64,000 bases of DNA from NCBI RefSeq assembly GCF_036014115.1, contig NZ_CP107913.1:9318501-9382500 (forward strand), in the 5' to 3' direction. Shown here piece by piece: positions 57,564 through 64,000 of this stretch. Both the position numbers and the translations under genes were made by a program. Each line of letters opens with the position of its first letter. The first letter of the stretch is position 1. Under the pieces are notes generated by a model that was given only the letters and a program-made list of their open reading frames with translations, ran no database searches and was not told the origin of the DNA. The stretch comes from Streptomyces sp. NBC_00448. Lineage in GTDB: Bacteria; Actinomycetota; Actinomycetes; Streptomycetales; Streptomycetaceae.

Positions 57564-58316
57564 ATGACCCGGAGGGCGTACGCCTTCGTCCGCACGTTCG
57601 CGCCGGAGTTCGCTCGCGACCTGTGTGCGGACCGCCATTACCTGCTCTGCGCCTCCGCCGGAACCCTCCGGCTGGAGGCGCAGGGCCAGGCATGGCTGCT
57701 GCCGCCGGCGCGGGCCGCCCTGATCGAGGCGGGCCGGCATATCCGGGTGAGCATCCCACGGCCGGTCACGACCGCGTCGGTCCTGTTCGACACCCGATTC
57801 GCTCCGGCCCCGCCGGCACCCTTGACCGTGTTCGACCTCAACCCGCTGGCCCGCGCACTGCTGACCGAGTGCCGCACGTGGGGCGAGTGCGACGAGCCCC
57901 TCACGGTGTACGCGGAGACGCTGTTCGCCGCGCTCGCCGCGGTGACCTGGCGGCTCGCCGAGCAGCCGAGCCCGGTCGCCGTCCCGGCGGGCCGATCACC
58001 GGAGCTTCGCCGGGCCCTCGAGCTGACCGAGCGGCGGCTCGGCGGTGAGCTCCGTTTCGAGGACGTGGCGGACGAAGTCGGCCTCGCGCCGCGGTCGCTG
58101 GCACGGCGCTTCGAGGAGGAGACCGGCATGACCTGGCGGGCTGTCCTGCGCCGGATGCGGGTCCTGGGTGCGATCGAGGAACTCGCCGCGGGTGACACCC
58201 CGGTGACCAAGATCGCATTCATGGTCGGATACACCTCGCTCTCGGCGTTCAACGCCGCATTCAGGGAGCTGACCGGCCGCACGCCGACGGAGTACCGGGC
58301 CAGCTTTCGGCCCTGA
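57564..58316 (+). CDS. AraC family regulator
   Basis: 250 residues from ATG 57564. An N-terminal cupin-like sensor (LLCASAGTLRLEAQGQAWLL) is followed by a double HTH: FEDVADEVGLAPRSLARRFE and VTKIAFMVGYTSLSAFNAAF with GRTPTEYRASF. Ligand unknown. Probably co-transcribed with the ABM gene. Confidence 0.9.
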   Translation: MTRRAYAFVRTFAPEFARDLCADRHYLLCASAGTLRLEAQGQAWLLPPARAALIEAGRHIRVSIPRPVTTASVLFDTRFAPAPPAPLTVFDLNPLARALLTECRTWGECDEPLTVYAETLFAALAAVTWRLAEQPSPVAVPAGRSPELRRALELTERRLGGELRFEDVADEVGLAPRSLARRFEEETGMTWRAVLRRMRVLGAIEELAAGDTPVTKIAFMVGYTSLSAFNAAFRELTGRTPTEYRASFRP

Positions 58317-58635
58317 CCGGACGAGGGTCTGTCGATCGAGCGGGCAGCGGGAGCGGGAGCCGGAGCACGCCGGGCTCCCGCTCTTCGCGTCCGGCGAGCC
58401 GATGTGTCCGGCGAGCCGATGCGGCCGGGCGCCGCTCGTACGGCGGTATCGACCTCAGCGGCATCGACCTCGGCGGGGGAGGCCCGGGTGGCCCCGCGGG
58501 TGCCGGGTGCGTCGCGGGGGTGGCTGCCGATGCGGCCGGGCGCCGCCCCTGATCGGTCAACTCGCTTGTGTGCGGGCCGAGTCGTGGGTTGCCGGCGGGC
58601 CGGGTCGCTGACCTGGGGAAATCGCGTTACCCTAA
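58317..58635. other. Gene-free region with direct repeats
   Basis: No gene. A 21-bp sequence (GCCGATGCGGCCGGGCGCCG plus C) occurs at 58415-58435 and 58526-58546. Adjacent GTCCGGCGAGCCGATG units lie at about 58389-58420, and ATCGACCTC occurs twice near 58450-58470. The region leads into the dnaE2 promoter. Confidence 0.55.
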
Positions 58636-58651
58636 TCGAACGAACGTGCGA
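58636..58651. promoter_or_regulatory. LexA-like (SOS) box
   Basis: TCGAACGAACGTGCGA fits the actinobacterial LexA target TCGAAC-N4-GTTCGA with one mismatch (GTG for GTT). It lies 63 bp before the dnaE2 start. Confidence 0.55.
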
Positions 58652-58713
58652 ACAAGGGTTTCGGCCGGGTCGGCCGGAGCGCGCTGAGAGGGGCGGAGTG
58701 ATGGAGGTGCGCG

Positions 58714-61700
58714 GTGGTGGGCTTCGCCCATCTGCACGTCGCGTCCGGTTACTCGCCCCGGTACGGCGCCTCGCACCCCGAGCAGCTGGTGGCGCGGGCG
58801 GCGGAGCGCGGGATGGACACCCTCGCGGTGACCGACCGGGACACCGTGACCGGCGTGGTGCGGTTCGCCCAGGCGTGCGCGGCGAGCGGGGTGCGCCCGG
58901 TGTTCGGCGTGGACGTGGCCGTGGAACCGCTGGTGCCGCCTGCCCCCGGGCGGCGCGGTCCGGCGCCGGCGCGCGGCGGCGCGCACGTGGTCGAGCCGGG
59001 GCTGCGGGTCGTGCTGCTGGCGCAGGACCGGGCCGGCTGGGCGCGGCTGTGCCGGCTGGTGTCGGCCGCGCACGCCGCCGTGCCGCGCGGCGGGAGCCCG
59101 GTGGTGTCGTGGGAGGCGCTGCGTATGTACGGCGGGCCGGGGCTGGTCGTACTGCTGGGGCCGGTCTCGGAGCCGGTGCGGGCGCTGTCGGCGGGGCGGG
59201 AGGACGTGGCGGTGCGGTTGCTGGGGCCGTGGCGGGAGGTGTTCGGGCCGGGGGTGCGGATGGAGGCGGTCTGGCACGGGCGGGGCGGTACGGGCCCGGG
59301 GTCGTTGCGGCTGGCCGCCCGTACGGTGGCGCTCGCCGACCGGACCGGGACCACCGCCGTCCTGACCAATGCGGTCCGGTACGCCGACCCGGGACAGCAC
59401 CGGCTGGCCGATGTCCTGGACGCGGCGCGGCTGCTGCGGCCGATCGACCGGCGGCGGCTGGATTCGGGGGAGCGGTGGCTGAAGGACCCGGCCGCGATGT
59501 CCCACGCCGCGCGCGAGATCGCCCGGTGCGCGGGCGGCGACGGGCGGCGTGCCGAGCTGCTGCTGGCGGACACGGCCGCGACCGCGGACTCCTGCCGGAT
59601 CGACCCGGTGGCGGACCTGGGCCTGGGCGTGGCGCACTTCCCCGAGGCGCGGGTGGTGGGCGCCGGCGACGGGCCGGGGGGCGCGGCGGCCGCGCTGCGG
59701 GAGCGGTGCGAGGCCGGCCTGGCCGACCGCGGCCTGGACCGCGACCGCGCGGCCCGTGCGCGGCTGGAGCAGGAACTGGAGGTCATCGGCCGGCTCGGCT
59801 ACGACGCGTACTTCCTCGCGGTCGGCCAGGCCGTCGCCGACATCCGGGCCCTGGGCATCCGGGTGGCCGCCCGCGGCTCGGGCGCCGGTTCGCTGGTCTG
59901 CCACGCGCTGCGGATCGCCACCGCCAACCCGCTCCAGCACCGGCTGCTGTTCGAGCGGTTCCTGTCGGTACGGCGGGCCGGGCTGCCGGACATCGACATC
60001 GACGTGGAGAGCGCGCGACGGCTGGAGGCGTACGACGCGATCATCGACCGGTTCGGGACCGAGCGGGTCGCGGTCACCGCGATGCCCGAGACGTACCGGG
60101 CCCGGCACGCGCTTCGGGACACCGGTCTCGCCCTGGGCATCGCACCCGGCGAGGTGGACCGGATCGCGAAGTCGTTCCCGCACCTGAGGGCGGGTGACGT
60201 CACCGGCGCGCTCGCCGAGCTGCCCGAGTTGCGGGCGCTGGCGGCGCAGGCGGCGACGGGACGGTTCGGGCCGCTGTTCGAGCTGGCCGAGGGGCTGGAC
60301 GCGCTGGTGCGGGGCATGGCGATGCACCCGTGCGGGGTCATCATCAGCGACGGCACCCTGCTGGACCGGCTGCCGGTGCAGCCCACCCCGGCCGACCGGT
60401 ATCCGATGGTGCAGGCCGCCAAGGAGGAGGTGGAGGCGCTCGGGCTGATCAAGCTGGACGTGCTGGGGGTGCGGATGCAGTCCGCGATGGCGCACGCCGT
60501 GCAGGAGGTGGCGCGCGTCACGGGCGAGCACATCGACCTCGACGACGGCGCGCAGGTCCCGCTGGACGACTTCTTCGCCTTCAAGCTCATCCAGAACAGC
60601 GACACCCTCGGCATGTTCCAGCTCGAATCACCGGGCCAGCAGGACCTGTTGTCGCGTCTGCAGCCGCGCGACCCGCAGGACGTCATCGCCGACATCTCGC
60701 TGTTCCGCCCCGGGCCGGTGGCCGGCGGGATGCCCGAGCGGTACATCGCCGCCCGCCACGGCGGCGATCCCGCCTACCCGCACCCGCACCTCGAACCCGT
60801 CCTGGCCGACACCTACGGCGTGACGATCTGGCACGAGCAGATCATCATGACGCTCGCGGTCATGACCGGCTGCGACTACGCACTCGCCGAGATCGCCCGC
60901 CGCGCGCTGGCCGACCGGGCGCGGCTGCCGAAGCTCCGGACCTGGTTCCACCAGCGGGCCGCCGCCCGCGGCTACACCCAGCCCGTACGCGACACGGTCT
61001 GGCAGACCGTGGAGGCGTTCGGCGCGTACGGGTTCTGCCGCGCGCACGCCGTCGCCTTCGCCGTACCGGCCCTGCAGTCGGCGTGGCTGAAGGCCCACCA
61101 TCCGGCCGCGCTGTACGCGGGCCTGCTGGAGCACGACCCGGGCATGTGGCCCAAACGCGTCATCGTGTCCGACGCCCGCCGGCATGACGTGCCGGTGCTG
61201 CCCGTCGACGTCAACCGCTCCCGGCTCCAGCACACGGTCGAACCGGTCGAGCCCGTCGAGCCGATCGAGCCGATCGAGCCGATCGAGCAAGGTGTACGGG
61301 CCGCGCCCGGCGCTCCGGCCGGGCCGGGCCGCTTCGGCGTGCGGCTCGCGCTGAGCGCGGTACGCGGCATCACCGAAGCGGAGACCGAGCGGATCACGGC
61401 GGGTCAGCCGTACACCTCCCTGTCCGACTTCTGGCAGCGCGCCCGCCCGTCCCGGCCGCTGGCCGAACACCTCGCCGAGATCGGCGCGTTGGACGCTCTG
61501 CACGACGGGCGGCTGACCCGCAGGGACCTGCTGCTGCAGATCACCGAACTGCACCGCCAGACCCGCAACCGCACCACCAGCGACGGCCAGGTCCCGCTCA
61601 CCACCGATCCGGTGGGCGGCGCCGAACCCAGCGGGCTGCGCGAGATGACCGGTCGGGAAGCCCTCGGCGCGGAGCTCCACGTCCTGGGCATCGACGTGTC

Positions 61701-62277
61701 CCAGCACCTCATGGAGTACCACCACCGGCTGCTGCGCGAGATCGGCGCCGTCGATGCCGCGCACCTCGCCCGTGTACGGCCCGGCCGTCAGGTCCTGGTC
61801 GCCGGCGTCAAAGCCTCCACGCAGACCCCGCCCATCGCCTCGGGCAAGCGCATCATCTTCGCCACCCTCGAAGACGGCTCCGGCCTGGTCGACCTCGCGT
61901 TCTTCGAGGACTCCCACGAAGCCTGCGCCCACACCGTCTTCCACTCCGCGCTGCTCCTGGTCCGCGGTACCGTCCAGGTCCGCGGCGGGCGCCGCACCAT
62001 CGTCGGCACCATGGCCTGGGACCTGGACCACCTCGCCGCCACCCGTCGCGACCACGGCCCCAAGGCCGCCCTGGACCTCCTCGGCGCCGGTCCCCACCCC
62101 ACACCGACCCCGCCCACCGGGCCCGCACCGGCCGGCGAACCCGCCGACGACGGCCGGACGCTGACCAACGGCACCGCGGGCGCGCGCCTGCACCCCTACG
62201 CCGACCTCCAACCCGCCGGCACCCGCGCCGCCGACCTGCGCCGCCTCGGCCACCGCAGTCCCGGCAGCGCCGGATGA
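58714..62277 (+). CDS. dnaE2: Error-prone DNA polymerase III alpha subunit
   Basis: 1187 residues, GTG start with GGAGGTG upstream. N-terminal PHP domain (HLHVASGYSPRYGASHPEQL), polymerase palm with the aspartates D426 and D428 (PDIDIDVESAR), KEEVEALGLIKLDVLG, fingers, and a late OB fold (about 1025-1100, VLVAGVKASTQTPP). This is the DnaE2/ImuC form for translesion synthesis. An EPV/EPI tripeptide repeat at about 844-859 is a local insertion. It overlaps the next gene by 4 bp and is preceded by a LexA-like box, as expected of an SOS mutasome. Confidence 0.93.
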   Translation: MVGFAHLHVASGYSPRYGASHPEQLVARAAERGMDTLAVTDRDTVTGVVRFAQACAASGVRPVFGVDVAVEPLVPPAPGRRGPAPARGGAHVVEPGLRVVLLAQDRAGWARLCRLVSAAHAAVPRGGSPVVSWEALRMYGGPGLVVLLGPVSEPVRALSAGREDVAVRLLGPWREVFGPGVRMEAVWHGRGGTGPGSLRLAARTVALADRTGTTAVLTNAVRYADPGQHRLADVLDAARLLRPIDRRRLDSGERWLKDPAAMSHAAREIARCAGGDGRRAELLLADTAATADSCRIDPVADLGLGVAHFPEARVVGAGDGPGGAAAALRERCEAGLADRGLDRDRAARARLEQELEVIGRLGYDAYFLAVGQAVADIRALGIRVAARGSGAGSLVCHALRIATANPLQHRLLFERFLSVRRAGLPDIDIDVESARRLEAYDAIIDRFGTERVAVTAMPETYRARHALRDTGLALGIAPGEVDRIAKSFPHLRAGDVTGALAELPELRALAAQAATGRFGPLFELAEGLDALVRGMAMHPCGVIISDGTLLDRLPVQPTPADRYPMVQAAKEEVEALGLIKLDVLGVRMQSAMAHAVQEVARVTGEHIDLDDGAQVPLDDFFAFKLIQNSDTLGMFQLESPGQQDLLSRLQPRDPQDVIADISLFRPGPVAGGMPERYIAARHGGDPAYPHPHLEPVLADTYGVTIWHEQIIMTLAVMTGCDYALAEIARRALADRARLPKLRTWFHQRAAARGYTQPVRDTVWQTVEAFGAYGFCRAHAVAFAVPALQSAWLKAHHPAALYAGLLEHDPGMWPKRVIVSDARRHDVPVLPVDVNRSRLQHTVEPVEPVEPIEPIEPIEQGVRAAPGAPAGPGRFGVRLALSAVRGITEAETERITAGQPYTSLSDFWQRARPSRPLAEHLAEIGALDALHDGRLTRRDLLLQITELHRQTRNRTTSDGQVPLTTDPVGGAEPSGLREMTGREALGAELHVLGIDVSQHLMEYHHRLLREIGAVDAAHLARVRPGRQVLVAGVKASTQTPPIASGKRIIFATLEDGSGLVDLAFFEDSHEACAHTVFHSALLLVRGTVQVRGGRRTIVGTMAWDLDHLAATRRDHGPKAALDLLGAGPHPTPTPPTGPAPAGEPADDGRTLTNGTAGARLHPYADLQPAGTRAADLRRLGHRSPGSAG
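61243..61290 (+). repeat. 9-bp in-frame repeat in dnaE2
   Basis: Tandem GAGCCGATC/GAGCCCGTC units encode EPVEPVEPIEPIEPIE. Copy number may change in frame without breaking the polymerase. Confidence 0.8.
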
Positions 62278-63341
62278 CCCCCGGCAGCGCCCGACGGCGC
62301 CCGATGACGACACCGCCCCGCCCCACGTACATCGTCCACCTGCACCTGCACGCCACCCTCACCGACGACCAGTACGCCGAGATCCTCGACGCCCTGGCCG
62401 GCATCACCCCGCGCCTCCAGCCCTTCCCGCCCGACGCCGCCCAGCTCGACATCACCGGAGCCCTGCGCTACTTCGACAAGACCGCCGACGACATGGTCCA
62501 CATGATCGCCATGCGGCTGGCGGGCCTCTTCGGCGTCCGGACCAGCGCCGGGCTCGCCCCCAACCGCATGCTCGCCGCCATGGCCGCGGCCGCCGGCCCA
62601 CCCGGACACACCACCCGCGTCCCCCACGACCCCCAGGGCATCACCACCTGGCTGCACCCTCACCCGGTCACCGCCCTGCCCGGCATCGGCCGCGCCACCG
62701 CCGACACCCTGCACCGCTACGGCCTCACCACCATCGGTGACGTCGCCGACCTGCCCCCCGCCACCCTCCAACGCCTCCTCGGCGCCGCCCCCGCCCGCCT
62801 GCTCGCCGAACGCGCCCACGGCCACGACCCCCGCCCCGTCACCCCCCGACCCGCCGCCCTGCACCTGACCGCCCACCACCTCGCCGAACACGACACCCTC
62901 GACCCCGACCAGCACCGCCGCGCCGTCCTCCGCCTCACCGAGGAACTCGGCACCAGCCTGCGCGACGCCGCCCACACCACCGACCACCTCACCCTCACCC
63001 TCCGCTACGCCGACCGCTCCACCACCACCCGGACCCGCACCCTGCCCGAACCCACCGCCCACACCCCCGACCTCGCCACCGCCACCCTGATCCTCCTGCA
63101 CTCCCTCGGCCTGCAACGCGCCCGCGTCCGCGGCTACACCCTGCGCGCCGACCGGCTCCGCCCCGCCACCGACGCCCACCACCAGCTCTCCCTCGACGCC
63201 GCCGACCACCGCGCCCGAGCCGCCGAACAGGCCGCGGACCGCGCCCGCCACCGCTTCGGCCCGCACGCGGTCCGCCCCGCCGTCCTCGCCGACCCCGGAC
63301 CCCGCCACCCCACGGGCGCCCCACCCCGGCCACGTCCCTGA
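62274..63341 (+). CDS. imuB: Minimal Y-family (ImuB-like) protein
   Basis: 355 residues, ATG overlapping the dnaE2 stop (ATGA). Y-family landmarks: VHLHLHATLTDD replaces HVDMDAFF, so both motif-I aspartates are His (about 24 and 26). PPDAAQLDITG replaces SxDExYLDVTG, so the Glu is Ala. Only about 30 residues lie between these motifs instead of about 95, so the fingers are absent. The HhH region ALPGIGRATADTLHRYG and a little-finger-like part are kept. A beta-clamp motif QLSLD lies at 304-308. It should be a catalytically dead scaffold for DnaE2 at the clamp. No imuA homologue is seen. Confidence 0.78.
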   Translation: MTPGSARRRPMTTPPRPTYIVHLHLHATLTDDQYAEILDALAGITPRLQPFPPDAAQLDITGALRYFDKTADDMVHMIAMRLAGLFGVRTSAGLAPNRMLAAMAAAAGPPGHTTRVPHDPQGITTWLHPHPVTALPGIGRATADTLHRYGLTTIGDVADLPPATLQRLLGAAPARLLAERAHGHDPRPVTPRPAALHLTAHHLAEHDTLDPDQHRRAVLRLTEELGTSLRDAAHTTDHLTLTLRYADRSTTTRTRTLPEPTAHTPDLATATLILLHSLGLQRARVRGYTLRADRLRPATDAHHQLSLDAADHRARAAEQAADRARHRFGPHAVRPAVLADPGPRHPTGAPPRPRP

Positions 63342-63403
63342 TGTCACAGGAGCCGGGGCTGTCTCGTCATGAGGGGTGAGAGTCGGCCGACGGAAGGAAC
63401 GGG

Positions 63404-64000
63404 TGATCGTCATGCGGGTGTTCGTGGCGGGTGGGACCGGGGTGCTGGGGCGGCGGCTGGTGCCGCGACTGGTGGACCGCGGTCATGAGGTGACGGCCAC
63501 GACCACGAGCGCGGCCAAGGTGGAGGCGCTGGAGCGGCTGGGCGCGACGGGTGCCGTCATGGACGGCCTGGACGCGGCCTCGGTCGGCCGGGCGGTGGCG
63601 GCCGCCCGGCCGGACGTGATCGTGCACCAGATGACCGGGATCTCCCTGGCGCACGCCGGCAAGGCCGACCTGAAGCACTTCGACCGGTGGGCGCTGCCCA
63701 CCATCCGGCTGCGCACCGCGGGGACCGACCACCTGCTGGAGGCCGCCGAGGCGAACGGCGTCTCCCACGTGGTCGCCCAGGGCTACGCCAACTGGAACGG
63801 CCTTCGCGAGGGCGGCTGGGTCAAGACCGAGGCCGACCCGTTGGACCTGTACGAGGGGACCGCGGCGCACACGTCGATGGCGGCGCTGCGCCATGTCGAG
63901 ACCGCGGTCGGCGCGGCCGGCGGCGCGGTCCTGCGGTACGGCGCGTTCTACGGGCCGGGCGCCACCGACGACCAGATCGAGCTGGTGCGCAAGCGGCAGT
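63404..64000 (+). CDS. NAD-dependent epimerase/dehydratase family (3' partial)
   Basis: Extended short-chain dehydrogenase running off the window; the first 199 residues are present. MRVFVAGGTGVLGRRLVPRL carries the GxxGxxG of the Rossmann fold. DVIVHQMTGISLAHAGKADL and HVVAQGYANWNG follow in normal order. The YxxxK active-site motif is not obvious in the visible part. GTG 63404 is chosen with GAAGGA upstream; ATG 63413 is an alternative. Confidence 0.85.

Overview
The window is about 73% G+C actinobacterial DNA. The G/C-ending codons, GTG starts with AAGGAG-type ribosome sites, TAGRRT -10 boxes and many TetR, AraC and Scr1-type regulators point to Streptomyces or a close relative such as Actinacidiphila, Streptacidiphilus or Kitasatospora. 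It reads as an accessory or chromosome-arm segment: short independent operons, secreted enzymes, exporters with local repressors, and several broken genes. No rRNA, tRNA, CRISPR array or intact insertion sequence was seen.

Layout. 1-3.3 kb: a methyltransferase, then a graveyard of regulator fragments (XRE tail, DUF5753/Scr1-type tail, repeated small-protein tails). 3.3-6.6 kb: a large Tat-exported discoidin-domain protein behind a LacI-type operator. 7.2-8.6 kb: a nuclease-like DUF4365 domain fused to TPRs, with a leaderless-type promoter overlapped by a perfect 16-bp inverted repeat. 8.7-10.3 kb: a phosphotransferase and an acetyltransferase, each carrying a one-base frameshift. 10.5-13 kb: two divergent aldo/keto reductases and a DUF4236 protein. 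13-17 kb: a heterodimeric ABC exporter with one dead ATP site. 17-20.7 kb: GlsB/YeaQ-type membrane protein, 6-phosphogluconate dehydrogenase, PRC-barrel protein, small membrane protein, DedA protein. 20.8-25 kb: a truncated FtsX permease end, a paired SMR exporter with divergent TetR, and an MFS exporter with a co-oriented TetR and two matching operators.

25-31.9 kb: DUF6215-like protein, AraC regulators, a double GNAT protein with a leader ORF, a membrane protein/winged-helix pair, a DUF4232 lipoprotein and a GH25 lysozyme. 32-36.4 kb: an HhH-PHP protein, a long inverted repeat in C-rich DNA, a BKACE enzyme, and a secreted glycosidase with FN3 and CBM2 preceded by a perfect CebR-type box. 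36.4-43.5 kb: hypothetical proteins, a methyltransferase, soluble transhydrogenase, BrkB-type membrane protein, CorA. 43.5-47.5 kb: GH65 phosphorylase and beta-phosphoglucomutase, translationally coupled. 47.8-54.2 kb: hydrolases, a TetR with twin operators, and a MarR/MFS divergent pair. 54.4-58.3 kb: DUF2795, a G1 (glutamic) peptidase, a nucleotidyltransferase, a monooxygenase and an AraC regulator. 58.7-63.3 kb: DnaE2 polymerase overlapped by a minimal, catalytically stripped Y-family (ImuB-like) protein behind a LexA-like box. A sugar-nucleotide-epimerase-like gene runs off the end.

Functional themes are extracellular polysaccharide use under LacI/CebR-type control, disaccharide phosphorolysis feeding glucose 6-phosphate, NADPH balance (6PGDH plus transhydrogenase), drug/guanidinium-type export with local repressors, and an SOS-type mutasome. 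The best candidates for something undescribed are the DUF4365-TPR protein with its palindromic promoter, the finger-less ImuB-like partner of DnaE2, and the long inverted repeat at 33.2 kb.
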